64,000 bases of DNA from Amycolatopsis roodepoortensis (lineage in GTDB: Bacteria; Actinomycetota; Actinomycetes; Mycobacteriales; Pseudonocardiaceae), in contig NZ_JADBEJ010000004.1 of assembly GCF_014873915.1 (NCBI RefSeq), forward strand, positions 868,001 through 932,000, read 5' to 3'. Numbering within the stretch: position 1 is the stretch's first letter; every line of letters starts with the position of its first letter. Positions 27,082-35,752 of the stretch are shown piece after piece. Under the pieces are notes generated by a model. It worked only from the letters and a program-made list of their open reading frames with translations. It had not been told where the DNA came from and made no database searches. A program made the translations under genes and the position numbers.

Positions 27082-27558
27082 ATGGCAGGCAAGGGAACCC
27101 CGGCGACGGCGCTGCTGGCGAAGCAGAAAGTGGCGCATGTTCTGCACGCCTACGACCACGACCCGCGGGCCGAGTCGTACGGTCTCGAAGCCGTCGAAGC
27201 GCTGGGGCTCGACCCCGCGCGCGTGTTCAAGACACTGGTCGCCGAGGTCGACGGGAAACTGACCGTCGGCGTGGTCCCGGTCACCGGCCAGCTGGATCTG
27301 AAGGCGCTGGCGGCCGCCGCGGGCGGGAAGAAGGCGAAGATGGCCGACCCCGCCGCCGCGCAGCGCGCGACGGGTTACGTGCTCGGCGGGATCTCGCCGC
27401 TCGGGCACCGGAGCAGGCTGCCGGTGGTGATCGACTCGTCGGCGGAGAAGTTCGAGACCGTGCACTGCTCGGCCGGGCGGCGCGGGCTGGAGGTCGAGCT
27501 CGCGCCCGGCGACCTGGTGAGGCTCACCGGCGCCGTGGTCGCCCCGATCGCGGGCTGA
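27082..27558 (+). CDS. ybaK: Cys-tRNA(Pro)/Cys-tRNA(Cys) deacylase YbaK
   Basis: 158 residues, the family's normal length. YbaK hydrolyses mischarged Cys-tRNA(Pro) in trans, a proofreading function complementary to ProRS. Signatures: [40 protein letters not shown], the conserved Lys in [20 protein letters not shown], and [20 protein letters not shown] with the GxxSP motif. [24 protein letters not shown] ending. Divergent from sigH. Short 5' region suggests leaderless translation. Confidence 0.93.
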   Translation: MAGKGTPATALLAKQKVAHVLHAYDHDPRAESYGLEAVEALGLDPARVFKTLVAEVDGKLTVGVVPVTGQLDLKALAAAAGGKKAKMADPAAAQRATGYVLGGISPLGHRSRLPVVIDSSAEKFETVHCSAGRRGLEVELAPGDLVRLTGAVVAPIAG

Positions 27559-27562
27559 CCTT

Positions 27563-27628
27563 CCGCATTTAGTTCTCTGAATGCGGTCCTTGCGCGTGCA
27601 ACTACCGCATCCAGAGGACGAAATGCGG
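27563..27628. repeat. family B palindrome, copy 3 (inverted orientation)
   Basis: CCGCATTTAGTTCTCTGAAT... (27563-27587) pairs with 27604-27628 with three mismatches. The loop CCTTGCGCGTGCAACT is the reverse complement of the loop in the copies at 9144 and 35189, so the element is inserted in the opposite direction. Confidence 0.8.
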
Positions 27629-27739
27629 GAAGAGACTCACCCATGCGAGGGAGGGGAGTCGGTCCGCAGCGGGAAGATCACGCGGCCGCACCCGGGAATC
27701 GTCGTCGGCAAGCGAAAGACGACTCCAGGGAGCGACGAA

Positions 27740-28303
27740 ATGACCAAGACCGTGCCCGACGTGCCGAGATGGGCGAACCTCGCCGCCCACGCGACGCTGC
27801 TGGTGACGTTGCCCTCCGGGCTGTGGCGGGTCGCGATGGGCCTCGGCATCCCGGTCGGGTTCACCGCGCAGGGGCTGGACGAGTTCGGCATCCCCGGCTG
27901 GGGCACGGCCTACGTCTTCGGGCTGAGCCTGCTCGCCGAAGCGCTCGCGTTCCTCACCCTCGGGCTCGTCCGGCCGTGGGGTGAGGTGTGGCCGCGCTGG
28001 ATCCCGGGGCTGCGCGGACGGCGGATCCCGCCGCTCGCGGCGATCCTCCCGGCCGCCGCGGGCGCGATCGCGCTGACCGGGCTGGGTGTCCAGGGATTGT
28101 TCGGCTGGGCGGAGGCCGGTTCCTCGATGGGTCCGGGGAGCTGGGAAGACTCGCCGGTCTACGGCGTCGTCATGGCGGCCTGTTACGCGCCGCTCCTGCT
28201 CTGGGGCCCGCTGCTGGCGGCGGTCACCGTGCACTACGCCCGGCGGCGGCTCTCAGGTGAGCGGCCGCAGCACACGCTCCAGCCACTCGGCGGCCGCGCG
28301 TGA
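27740..28303 (+). CDS. integral membrane protein, unknown function
   Basis: 187 residues from ATG 27740 with a GGGAGCGA stretch upstream. Hydrophobic segments: ANLAAHATLLVTLPSGLWRV, TAYVFGLSLLAEALAFLTLG, AAILPAAAGAIALTGLGVQG and VVMAACYAPLLLWGPLLAAV, so about four to five helices. A conserved-looking cytoplasmic loop, LVRPWGEVWPRWIPGLRGRR, follows helix 3. No enzymatic motif recognised. The last 51 bp overlap the 3' end of the convergent hydrolase gene. Confidence 0.78.
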   Translation: MTKTVPDVPRWANLAAHATLLVTLPSGLWRVAMGLGIPVGFTAQGLDEFGIPGWGTAYVFGLSLLAEALAFLTLGLVRPWGEVWPRWIPGLRGRRIPPLAAILPAAAGAIALTGLGVQGLFGWAEAGSSMGPGSWEDSPVYGVVMAACYAPLLLWGPLLAAVTVHYARRRLSGERPQHTLQPLGGRA

Positions 28304-28861
28304 CACGCCTTCGAGGTCGGCGCTGAGGTTGTGGTCGCCCTTGAGCACCACGATCTCGTGATGCGGCCCCGCCTTGGGCAGGCCGAACGGGTCACGGTCG
28401 CCCTGCACCACCAGGGTCGGGACCTCGACGGCGTCGAGCTCACCCTGCCGGGACTTCTCCGGCTTCCCCGGCGGATGCTCGGGGAAGGCCAGGCAGAGCA
28501 CGGCCACCGCCTGCCCCGTCGCGGCGGTCCGGCAGGCGACGCGGGCCCCGGACGACCGGCCGCCGAACACGAGCGGCAGATCGTCGAAGCGCGCGGAGAT
28601 CTCGTCGGCGACGGTGAGCCAGGCGGTGTCGAGCTGGGTGGCGGGAGCGGGCGCCCGGCGGCCTGCCACCCGGTACGGCTGCTCCACGAGCGCGACGTGG
28701 ACACCGGCGGCCTGCGCCGCACGGGTGACCGCCACCAGGTCCTTCGCGCCGATCCCCCCGCCCGCGCCGTGGCCGAGCATCAGCACCGCGACGCCCTCCT
28801 CGGCACAGTGCAACTCGGCCCGCGCGGGGCCGTAGGCGGTGTCGATCTCCAGCTTCGTCAT
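28253..28861 (-). CDS. alpha/beta hydrolase (KANL3/Tex30-like)
   Basis: 202 residues. The sequence starts TYGPARAEL-like (MTKLEIDTAYGPARAELHC) and the oxyanion region is VLMLGHGAGGG. The nucleophile elbow is GGRSSGARVACR (Ser103). The acid is in VVQGDRDPFGLP and the His in VVLKGDHNLS. This set of motifs is that of the small KANL3/Tex30 dienelactone-hydrolase-like family; substrates are unknown. Its ATG overlaps the stop of the SRAP gene (ATGA), so it is the second gene of that operon. Confidence 0.88.
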   Translation of the reverse strand: MTKLEIDTAYGPARAELHCAEEGVAVLMLGHGAGGGIGAKDLVAVTRAAQAAGVHVALVEQPYRVAGRRAPAPATQLDTAWLTVADEISARFDDLPLVFGGRSSGARVACRTAATGQAVAVLCLAFPEHPPGKPEKSRQGELDAVEVPTLVVQGDRDPFGLPKAGPHHEIVVLKGDHNLSADLEGVSRAAAEWLERVLRPLT

Positions 28862-29616
28862 GAGTTCGGCAGCTCGAAGAGCGGGCTTTCGGTGGCGGGT
28901 TCGACGCGGTCCACCAGCTCCGGGCCGTTGTTGCGGACGTTGTTGACCAGGCTGGACACCGGCCGCAGCTCGATCGTGTCGACCAGGTCCGCCGGCGGCG
29001 GGACGAGCAGGTCGGTGACGTCGGCACGATCCGGGTCGAGCCAGGTGTCCCACTTTTCGCGCGGCATCAGCAGCGGCATGCGGTGGTGGATGTCGGTGAG
29101 CCTGCCGACCGAGTCGGTGGTGATCACGGAGAAGGTGATCAGCGGGTCGGCCTCTTTGTCGTCCTTCGGCCGCCAGGTCTCCCAGATCCCGGCGAACGCG
29201 AGCGACTCGTCACCCGGTCCGGTCATGAAGAAGGGCTGCTTCTCCTTGCCGTCGCGCCGCCACTCGAACCAGCCGTCGGCGGGAACGAGGCACCGCCGCG
29301 CGGAAACCGCCTTCTTGAACGACGGCTTCTCCTTCGCGGTCTCGGCGCGCGTGTTGATCATCTTCGAGCCGACGCCGGGATCCTTCGCCCAGAACGGGAC
29401 CAGCCCCCAGCGCATCATCCGCAGCGATCGCACGGCGGGCTCGTCTTCGAGCACCGCGCCGTCCGCGTCACGCGGATGCCGCTGCACGACGGTGGGCACG
29501 ACCTTGGTCGGCGCCACGTTGTGGTCGGTCCGGACCCGGCCCTCGGTCAGGTCCACCGCGGCGAACTCGTCGATCAGCGCCGCCGGGTCCTTGGTCGCGG
29601 CATAACGCCCGCACAT
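28858..29616 (-). CDS. SRAP-domain DNA-protein crosslink protein (YedK/HMCES)
   Basis: 252 residues. After removal of Met, Cys2 (MCGRYA) becomes the N-terminal nucleophile that forms a thiazolidine link with abasic sites in single-stranded DNA. Other conserved elements: NVAPTKVVP, MRWGLVPFWAKDPGVGSKMI, NTRAETAKEKPSFKKA, RRCLVPADGWFEWRRDGKEK, and HHRMPLLMP with the active-site His. Matches the position of Rv3226c in the mycobacterial order. Coupled to the following hydrolase. The 101-bp gap to rsgA holds divergent promoters. Confidence 0.95.
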   Translation of the reverse strand: MCGRYAATKDPAALIDEFAAVDLTEGRVRTDHNVAPTKVVPTVVQRHPRDADGAVLEDEPAVRSLRMMRWGLVPFWAKDPGVGSKMINTRAETAKEKPSFKKAVSARRCLVPADGWFEWRRDGKEKQPFFMTGPGDESLAFAGIWETWRPKDDKEADPLITFSVITTDSVGRLTDIHHRMPLLMPREKWDTWLDPDRADVTDLLVPPPADLVDTIELRPVSSLVNNVRNNGPELVDRVEPATESPLFELPNS

Positions 29617-29717
29617 GGGGAAACCTCCCTAATCGTCAGTCATCGTTACACGCTACCGAGGTGTTGGCGAGCGGCATGGGATCATTCTTGCGCGGTGTTC
29701 GAAGAGCAGGAGGCGGT

Positions 29718-30728
29718 TTGGCTGGCAAGGACTGGCGCAGGCTGGACGAATCCGATGTGCGGATCCGTCCCGGCAAGGGCACCAGGCCGCGCAGCAAACG
29801 CCGCCCCGAGCACGCGGACGCCTCCACCGCGATGGTCATCGGCAAGGACCGCGGCCGCTGGACCTGCGCGATCGATTCCGACCCGGACCGGGTCGTCACC
29901 GCGATGCGGGCCCGTGAGCTGGGCCGGGTCCCGGTCGTCGTCGGCGACACCGTCGGCATCGTCGGCGATGTGAGCGGCAAACCGGACACCCTCGCCCGCA
30001 TCATCCGGGTGGACGAACGCTCCAGCGTGCTGCGCCGGACCGCGGACGACACCGACCCCTTCGAACGGGTGGTCGTCGCCAACGCCGAGCAGTTGCTGAT
30101 CGTCACCGCGCTGGCCGATCCCCCGCCGCGCACCGGATTCATCGACCGCTGTCTCGTCGCCTGCTACGCGGGCGGCCTGGAGCCGGTGCTGTGCCTGACG
30201 AAGGCCGACCTCGCCAGCCCGGACGAACTCCTCGCCGGCTACGCGGGCCTCGACATCCCGGCCGTGGTCACCCGGCACGACGAACATCCGGAAGAGCTGA
30301 CCGGACGGCTCAAGGGCAGGCTCACCGCGCTGGTCGGGCATTCCGGGGTCGGCAAGTCCACTTTGGTCAACCGGCTGGTACCGGACGCCGGGCTGGCGAC
30401 CGGCGTGGTCAGCGCGGTCGGCAAGGGCAGGCACACGTCCGTCGCGGCGGTCGCGCTCCCCCTGCCAGGTGGCGGCTGGGTGGTCGACACCCCCGGTGTC
30501 CGCTCGTTCGGGCTGGCGCACGTGACCGCCGACGACATCGTCCTGGCGTTCGAGGAATTCGCCGAGGCGGCCGAAGAGTGCCCCTCGGGCTGCGGGCACC
30601 TCGGGCCGCCTTCGGATCCGGACTGCGCGCTCGACGACGTGGTCACCGAAGGTCACGCGAGCGCGGAGCGGCTGACGTCGCTGCGTCGGCTTTTGGGCTC
30701 CCGGGCCGGGCATGACGACGATCGGTAA
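29718..30728 (+). CDS. rsgA: ribosome biogenesis GTPase RsgA
   Basis: 336 residues from TTG 29718, chosen because AGGAGG (29708-29713) is 4 nt upstream; no ATG or GTG fits the known N-terminus (DESDVRIRPGKGTRPRSKRR). A circularly permuted GTPase that checks 30S maturation: OB-fold (about 1-100), G4 LCLTKADL, G1 GHSGVGKSTL, G2 GKGRHTS, G3 VDTPGVRSFG, then the zinc cluster CPSGCGHLGPPSDPDCAL. Order of G motifs is diagnostic. Position corresponds to Rv3228. A 59-bp gap separates it from the lipoprotein cluster. Confidence 0.95.
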   Translation: MAGKDWRRLDESDVRIRPGKGTRPRSKRRPEHADASTAMVIGKDRGRWTCAIDSDPDRVVTAMRARELGRVPVVVGDTVGIVGDVSGKPDTLARIIRVDERSSVLRRTADDTDPFERVVVANAEQLLIVTALADPPPRTGFIDRCLVACYAGGLEPVLCLTKADLASPDELLAGYAGLDIPAVVTRHDEHPEELTGRLKGRLTALVGHSGVGKSTLVNRLVPDAGLATGVVSAVGKGRHTSVAAVALPLPGGGWVVDTPGVRSFGLAHVTADDIVLAFEEFAEAAEECPSGCGHLGPPSDPDCALDDVVTEGHASAERLTSLRRLLGSRAGHDDDR

Positions 30729-30787
30729 CTAATTCCGGTCTTGCGCGATACCCCGTTCGGATTAGATCAACTTTCTGAGGGGTCCAC

Positions 30788-31684
30788 TTGAAGCGCGTAA
30801 CCACACTCGCCGCCGTCGCCACGGCCGCCGTCCTGGCGCTCTCCGCCTGCGGTGGCGAGAAGCAGCCCGGCGCGGCTGCCCCCGCTCCTTCGGAGCAGAA
30901 GAGCCTGCTTTCGGCGCCGCTCGGCGACCCGATCCAGCTCGCGGCCCTGACCCGCGAGAGCACCAAGAAGGCCAAGTCGTCGAAGATCTCGATGGAGACC
31001 GTCGCCGGCGCCGAGAAGAACACGGTGACCGGGCAGGGCGTGTACGACGGTGACAACAGCAAGTTCTCGATGACCCTGGACAGCGAAGGCAAGAAGGTCG
31101 ACGTCCTCTGGGTCGACAACGCGTTCTTCTTCAAGCTCGGCGCGGACGACAAAGCCGAGCTGAAGACCGACAAGGCGTACGTGAAGATCGCGGCCGACGG
31201 GCAGGACCCGATCTCGCAGCTGCTCGGCAAGCTGATGTCGAAGGCCGTCAAGGAGAGCGACCCGTCGCGCACCCTCGAGCAGGTCTCGAAGGCGGGCAAG
31301 ATCACGAAGTCGGACCAGGTCGAGCTGAACGGTGAGCTTACCAACCACTACCTGATCGAGATCGAGGTCGAGAAGGTCATCGCCCTCATCGTGGGCGAGG
31401 TGGGCGTCCCCTTCCCGGCGGATGTCCAGCAGAAGATCGACGAGAAGCTCAAGGGCAAGAACGTCACCATCCCCACCGAGCTGTGGCTCAACGCCGATCA
31501 GCTGCCGGTGCAGGTCGTCTCCGACGCGAGCGCGTTCGTGAAGGCCATGGGCGCCCCCGGTGACGGCGTCGCCAAGACCACGGTCAAGTACACCGACTGG
31601 GGCAGCCCGGTGAACATCACCGCCCCGCCCGCCGACCAGGTCGGCGACCTGACGGAGATCATGAAGAAGGCCGGCGGTCAGTAG
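30788..31684 (+). CDS. LppX/LprG-like lipoprotein, paralogue 1
   Basis: 298 residues from TTG 30788, preceded by GAGGGG. Signal MKRVTTLAAVATAAVLALSA with lipobox LSAC. The mature part has the features shared by all four neighbours: an N-terminal helix with KKAKSSKISMET, a YDGDNSKFSMTLD strand, VDVLWVDNAFFFKLG, KAYVKIAADGQDPISQLLGK, DPSRTLEQVSKAGKITKSDQ, ELWLNADQLPVQVV and the end WGSPVNITAPPADQVGD. This resembles the LolA/LppX/LprG fold, lipid carriers of the cell envelope; assignment by architecture only. Abuts paralogue 2 with no gap. Confidence 0.8.
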   Translation: MKRVTTLAAVATAAVLALSACGGEKQPGAAAPAPSEQKSLLSAPLGDPIQLAALTRESTKKAKSSKISMETVAGAEKNTVTGQGVYDGDNSKFSMTLDSEGKKVDVLWVDNAFFFKLGADDKAELKTDKAYVKIAADGQDPISQLLGKLMSKAVKESDPSRTLEQVSKAGKITKSDQVELNGELTNHYLIEIEVEKVIALIVGEVGVPFPADVQQKIDEKLKGKNVTIPTELWLNADQLPVQVVSDASAFVKAMGAPGDGVAKTTVKYTDWGSPVNITAPPADQVGDLTEIMKKAGGQ

Positions 31685-32566
31685 ATGCGTCGCACGTTCA
31701 AGGTGGCTGCGGTGGCCGCTGCCCTGACCCTCGTGGTCACGGGTTGCGGCACCCGGCCCGGCGTGACCGCAGAGAACACCAACGGCGCCGGCGAACTCGC
31801 GCTGGCCACCCCGTTCACCGACGCGCTCGGCCTCGTCGAGGCCGCGAAGCAGGGAACGCAAAAGGCGAAATCCTCCAAGACGACCATCGACGGCATGATG
31901 GGGACTTCCAAGGTCACCGGAACCGTGGTGGGCTTCTACGACGGCCCCGCCTCGAAAATCGAGGCGAACATGACCTTCGACGGCCAAACGGCCGGGCTGC
32001 GCCTGGTCGACCAGACCCTGTTCGTCAAGCTGCCCGCCGAGGAGAAGGCCCGGCTCAAAACGGACAAGACCTGGGGAAAGCTCCCGCTGAACAGCGAGGA
32101 TCCCGGAGAGAAGGCCGCGGGGAAGGCCATGCTGAGGTCCCTCGAGATGGGTGACCCGGCGAAACAGCTGGAGATGGTCGAAAAGACCGGCCGCGTCATC
32201 AGGTCGGAACAGATCCGGCTGGACGGCGTCCCGGTGAACCACTACTTCGTCGAATTCGACGTCAGGAAGCAGATCGACCTGTTCCTCGGTGACGACCTCC
32301 CCGCCGATCAGCGGGCGGAGGTCGAGAAGCGGTTCGAAGGCAAGGATCTGCGGGTTCCGGCCGAACTGTGGCTCAATGCCGAGCAGCTTCCGCTGAAGAT
32401 GACCATGGACATGACCTCGTTCATGAAGTCGGCGGGAGGCTCACAGACCGGCGAAGCCAAGTCGACGTATACCTACAGCGACTGGGGCACGCCGGTGGAG
32501 GTCACTCCGCCGCCCGCCGCCGAGGTGGGCGACTACGCCGAAATGATGCAGCGGGCGGGCCGCTAG
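31685..32566 (+). CDS. LppX/LprG-like lipoprotein, paralogue 2
   Basis: 293 residues; ATG 31685 follows the previous TAG directly, so translation is coupled. Lipobox VVTGC in MRRTFKVAAVAAALTLVVTG. Same motif order as paralogue 1: KAKSSKTTIDGMMG, FYDGPASKIEANMTF, LRLVDQTLFVKLP, GDPAKQLEMVEKTGRVIRSE, VNHYFVEFDVRKQIDLFLG, ELWLNAEQLPLKMTMD, YSDWGTPVEVTPPPAAEVGD. Closest to paralogue 1 by eye. Followed by a family A hairpin that separates it from paralogue 3. Confidence 0.8.
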   Translation: MRRTFKVAAVAAALTLVVTGCGTRPGVTAENTNGAGELALATPFTDALGLVEAAKQGTQKAKSSKTTIDGMMGTSKVTGTVVGFYDGPASKIEANMTFDGQTAGLRLVDQTLFVKLPAEEKARLKTDKTWGKLPLNSEDPGEKAAGKAMLRSLEMGDPAKQLEMVEKTGRVIRSEQIRLDGVPVNHYFVEFDVRKQIDLFLGDDLPADQRAEVEKRFEGKDLRVPAELWLNAEQLPLKMTMDMTSFMKSAGGSQTGEAKSTYTYSDWGTPVEVTPPPAAEVGDYAEMMQRAGR

Positions 32567-32572
32567 ACCTTT

Positions 32573-32627
32573 GCGCGTGAAGGCCCCCTTCCCTCGGCTG
32601 AGCCGAGGGAAGGGGGCCTTCACGCGC
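32573..32627. terminator. 27-bp palindrome after lipoprotein paralogue 2 (family A)
   Basis: GCGCGTGAAGGCCCCCTTCC... (32573-32599) pairs perfectly with 32601-32627 around a single central G. Identical over its core to 39146-39198 and 63427-63481. Confidence 0.85.
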
Positions 32628-32706
32628 TTCCGGACCGTTCGGACGGTGGAAATTCACGCGACAGGCGCTACGGTAGTGGTACAGACCATTCACCCGAGGG
32701 AGTCCC

Positions 32707-33378
32707 ATGCGTGCCACCGGATTCGCCGTCGTCTGTACCGCTCTCCTGATGCTGGGCGGCTGTTCCGGCGAGGAGAAACCGCCGGTGAACGACGCGGCGC
32801 AGCTGGCCTCGGCCGCCGCCGCGAGCACGCAGAAGGCCCGCTCGTCCAAGATCGCGCTCGAGACCACCGCCGACGACGGCCGCAAGGTCGTCGTCACCAG
32901 TTCCGGGCTCTACGAGGGACCGAACAGCAAGTTCTCCATGGTCGCCGAGATCGCCGGTGAGAAGCGGGACCTGATCTTCGCCGACGGCGTCCTCTACTAC
33001 CACCTGTCGGACACTCAGGTCCAGGAACTCAAGACCGGCAAGGAATGGGTCAAGATCACCGCCGACGGCAAGGACGCGCTGTCCGCGGCCAACGGCGCGC
33101 TGATGACGCACGTCGTCGAGACGATGGATCCGACCCGCACGATCGACCGGATCGCCAAAACGGGCAAGGTCACCAAGTCCGGGCAGGCCGACGTGAACGG
33201 CACGGCCGCCACGCACTACGTCCTCGATCTCGGCGGCGCCCCCGCCGAGGTGTGGCTGGACGCCGAGCAACGTCCGGTGCAGGTCAGCATGGGCAAGGCG
33301 ACGGTGAAGTACGAAAGCTGGGCTTCCGACGTGGTGATCATCGCGCCGCCGCCCGAGGCGGTCGGCGACAGCCGCTGA
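32707..33378 (+). CDS. LppX/LprG-like lipoprotein, paralogue 3 (short)
   Basis: 223 residues from ATG 32707; GAGGGAG lies 5-7 nt upstream. Lipobox LGGC in MRATGFAVVCTALLMLGGCS. It keeps the family order (QKARSSKIALETT, LYEGPNSKFSMVAE, DLIFADGVLYYHLS, WVKITADGKDALS, DPTRTIDRIAKTGKVTKSGQ, EVWLDAEQRPVQV, YESWASDVVIIAPPPEAVGD). It lacks about 60 residues between ATHYVLDL and the EVWLD strand that paralogues 1 and 2 have. Has its own upstream region after the hairpin. Confidence 0.8.
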   Translation: MRATGFAVVCTALLMLGGCSGEEKPPVNDAAQLASAAAASTQKARSSKIALETTADDGRKVVVTSSGLYEGPNSKFSMVAEIAGEKRDLIFADGVLYYHLSDTQVQELKTGKEWVKITADGKDALSAANGALMTHVVETMDPTRTIDRIAKTGKVTKSGQADVNGTAATHYVLDLGGAPAEVWLDAEQRPVQVSMGKATVKYESWASDVVIIAPPPEAVGDSR

Positions 33379-33450
33379 GCCGTTCCCCCGATCGGGGTGC
33401 GGACCGCGGCTGTGTTTCGCTTGGGCGCCCGCCTTTGAAAGCAGGTCCTC

Positions 33451-34245
33451 ATGCGGAGAACGGCCCTCGCCACCGTTGTGCTCGTATTCGGCGCGCTGCT
33501 CGGCGCGTGCGACGGCGGAGCCGTGGCGTTCGCCGATGCCCGCGCGCTCGCCGACGGGGTCACGACCGCGATCGACGGCAAGGCGGCGAAGTTCGTCACC
33601 GAGGTCACCGCGGGCACGATGCGGTCGAAGAGCCAGGGCCAGGCGAGGGTCGCGGGGACGGGCGCCGCGCTGGCCATGACCACGGACTTCCTCGGCGAGC
33701 CCCTCGAACTCCGGCTCGTCGACAAGATCGTCTTCGCCAAGGTCCCGGAGGCCGCCCGCGAGGACTTCCCCGGCGGGAAGCCCTGGGTGAAGGTCTCCCC
33801 CGACGGCGCGGACCCGTTTTCGCAGGTCGCCGGCGGCAGCATCGATCAGCTGGCCAAGCAGAACGACCCAGCCCGCGCGTTCGACCAGGTGCGGAAGGCG
33901 GGCACGCTCGTCGAATCCGGGCACACCGAACTCGACGGGGTGCCCGCCGAGCGCTACCGGCTGGACGTCGACATGGCCGCGCTGGGCGGTGATCTGCCCG
34001 CCGGGTTGTCGGCCGAGGCCCTCGGGGAACTGCAGGGGAAACTCGGGAAGATCCCCATGGAGATCTGGCTCGACGACACCCACCGGCCGTTGCGGATCGT
34101 GCTCGACCTCGCCCCTGTCCTCGCCGCTTCGGGTGCCCCGGACAGCTCGATGGCCCGCATCGTCACCCGCTACAGCGAATGGGGCACGCAGGCCGACATC
34201 CAGGCGCCGCCGCCGGAGGAGATCGGGGAGATCCCGGCGGGCTGA
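33451..34245 (+). CDS. LppX/LprG-like lipoprotein, paralogue 4 (divergent)
   Basis: 264 residues from ATG 33451 (AGCAGG upstream). Lipobox LGAC in MRRTALATVVLVFGALLGAC. The most divergent of the four: KAAKFVTEVTAGTMRSKSQG, LELRLVDKIVFAKVP, WVKVSPDGADPFSQVAGGSI, DPARAFDQVRKAGTLVESGH, EIWLDDTHRPLRIVLDL and YSEWGTQADIQAPPPEEIGE. The N-terminal tract is shorter, without the Ala/Pro linker. End of the tandem array; the next gene is unrelated and has its own ribosome binding site. Confidence 0.78.
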   Translation: MRRTALATVVLVFGALLGACDGGAVAFADARALADGVTTAIDGKAAKFVTEVTAGTMRSKSQGQARVAGTGAALAMTTDFLGEPLELRLVDKIVFAKVPEAAREDFPGGKPWVKVSPDGADPFSQVAGGSIDQLAKQNDPARAFDQVRKAGTLVESGHTELDGVPAERYRLDVDMAALGGDLPAGLSAEALGELQGKLGKIPMEIWLDDTHRPLRIVLDLAPVLAASGAPDSSMARIVTRYSEWGTQADIQAPPPEEIGEIPAG

Positions 34246-34303
34246 TCTGTCACGTTCCCCGCGCACGTCTCGTCCCTCGGGTAGTGAGACAGGAGGAACG
34301 AAA

Positions 34304-35188
34304 ATGCGCGTGATGGTGATCGGGGCGACCGGGGTGCTGGGGCGCCCGCTGGTGCGGCGTCTGCTGGCCGAAGGCCACGAGGTGAGCGGGCTGGCCCGCG
34401 GGGCGGACCGGGTCGCGGCGGTGCGCGCGACCGGCGCGAAACCGGTGCCGGGTTCGCTGTTCGATGTCGATTCCCTGGCGGGCGCGCTGAACGGGCACGA
34501 CGCCGTGGTCAACGTCGCCACCCGCATCCCGGACGCGCGCCGGGCGATGACGCTCTCCGGCTGGGCCGAGAACGACCGCGTGCGGAGCACCGGCAGCCGG
34601 ACCCTGGCGGACGCCGTGCGACGGACCGGCGAGGTGGGAATCGTGGTGCAGGAAGGGATCTCGTTCGTCTACGCCGACGGCGGCGACCAAGAACTGGACG
34701 AGGACTCTCCCCTCGAACTGCGCGGCAATATCGCGTCTTCGACGGTGGCGCACGCGAACATCGCGGAACTGGCGGACGAGGGCCGCACCGCGATCCGGCT
34801 GCGGATCGGGCTCTTGGTCGCCGACGATCCGATGACGACGACGATGCTGGCGGCCGCGCGGCGCGGTTCGCCGCTGATCATCGGCCGCCGGACCGACTGG
34901 ACCGCGGCGATCCATCCGGACGACGCGGCGGCGGGCGTCATCGCGGCGCTGCGGGCACCGAGCGGCGTCTACAACCTGGCCGCGGATCCGGTGCGGAAAC
35001 AGGAACTCGGCGAGGCGATGGCCGCCGCGGCCGGTGTGCGCCGTCCGCGCGCGCTGCCGAAGTGGCTGGCGAACCGGCTGGGCCTGATGTCGGTCCTGGC
35101 TCGTTCGCAGCGCGTCGTCTCGACCAGGCTCACCGACGCGACCGGCTGGCGCCCCGAACGCCCGACGCGCGGCCCGTCCTGGTTCTGA
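34304..35188 (+). CDS. atypical SDR NAD(P)-binding epimerase/dehydratase-like protein
   Basis: 294 residues from ATG 34304, with AGGAGG 7 nt upstream. GATGVLGRPLVRRLLAEGHE is the glycine-rich nucleotide loop (GxxGxxG). LARGADRVAAVRATGAKPVP and GHDAVVNVATRIP follow the extended/atypical SDR pattern. The usual YxxxK is not evident; the corresponding region reads SSTVAHANIAELA, so catalysis is uncertain. Possible roles are NAD(P)-dependent epimerase, reductase or a non-catalytic NAD sensor. Monocistronic, ending at a family B palindrome. Confidence 0.8.
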   Translation: MRVMVIGATGVLGRPLVRRLLAEGHEVSGLARGADRVAAVRATGAKPVPGSLFDVDSLAGALNGHDAVVNVATRIPDARRAMTLSGWAENDRVRSTGSRTLADAVRRTGEVGIVVQEGISFVYADGGDQELDEDSPLELRGNIASSTVAHANIAELADEGRTAIRLRIGLLVADDPMTTTMLAAARRGSPLIIGRRTDWTAAIHPDDAAAGVIAALRAPSGVYNLAADPVRKQELGEAMAAAAGVRRPRALPKWLANRLGLMSVLARSQRVVSTRLTDATGWRPERPTRGPSWF

Positions 35189-35252
35189 CGCGTTTCGTCC
35201 TCTGAATGCGGTAGTTGCGCGTGCAAGGAACGCATTCAGAGGACGAAACGCG
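35189..35252. repeat. family B palindrome, copy 4 (22-bp perfect stem)
   Basis: CGCGTTTCGTCCTCTGAATG... (35189-35210) pairs exactly with 35231-35252. Loop GTAGTTGCGCGTGCAAGGAA. It starts directly after the SDR stop codon and lies between convergent genes. Confidence 0.88.
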
Positions 35253-35260
35253 GAGTGGGG

Positions 35261-35752
35261 TTAGAGGAGTTCCAGCAGGAACGGCAGCTCTTGGGGCGCG
35301 TACCAGGCGAGTTCGTGGTCTTCGGCGTCGCCGAGGGTGAACTCCGCGTCGGGATCGCCGAGGTCGGCCTGGTCGATCACCGCGGCGGCGGCCTGCACGG
35401 ACTCGGCCGCTTCGGCCGCGTCCACGTGGATCGCGGCGACGTCGGCGATCTTCACCGGCCCGGCCAGCCGGACGACGGCGGCGTCGAGGTCCGGGCGCAG
35501 CGTGACCTCCTCGACGTCGGCCGAGATCACCACGCGCCGCGGCTCGGGCTTCTCCTCGGCCGCGATCAGCCGCAGCGACGCCCTCGCGGCGTCGAGCAGC
35601 GCGGCGTACTCGAGTTCTTCGTCGGATCCGCTGGCGTAGGACTCCCGCAGCGCCGGGGTCAATGCGAATCCCGTGCCGCTCCGCGCCCGGAACTCGCCGG
35701 AGGTTTCGAGGTCACGGAGCATCGCGATCGTCGCCGGTAGATAGACCCTCAC
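35261..35752 (-). CDS. DUF6912-like conserved actinobacterial protein
   Basis: 163 residues from GTG 35752. Starts VRVYLPATIAMLRDLETSGE and contains FALTPALRESYASGSDEELE, YAALLDAARASLRLIAAE and RRVVISADVEEVTLRPDLDA; ends DHELAWYAPQELPFLLELL. No signal or membrane segment. Acidic. I associate this pattern with the DUF6912 family, of unknown function; confidence in the number is moderate. Its GTG overlaps the stop of the upstream WS/DGAT gene (GTGA), so the two form an operon. Confidence 0.8.
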   Translation of the reverse strand: MRVYLPATIAMLRDLETSGEFRARSGTGFALTPALRESYASGSDEELEYAALLDAARASLRLIAAEEKPEPRRVVISADVEEVTLRPDLDAAVVRLAGPVKIADVAAIHVDAAEAAESVQAAAAVIDQADLGDPDAEFTLGDAEDHELAWYAPQELPFLLELL

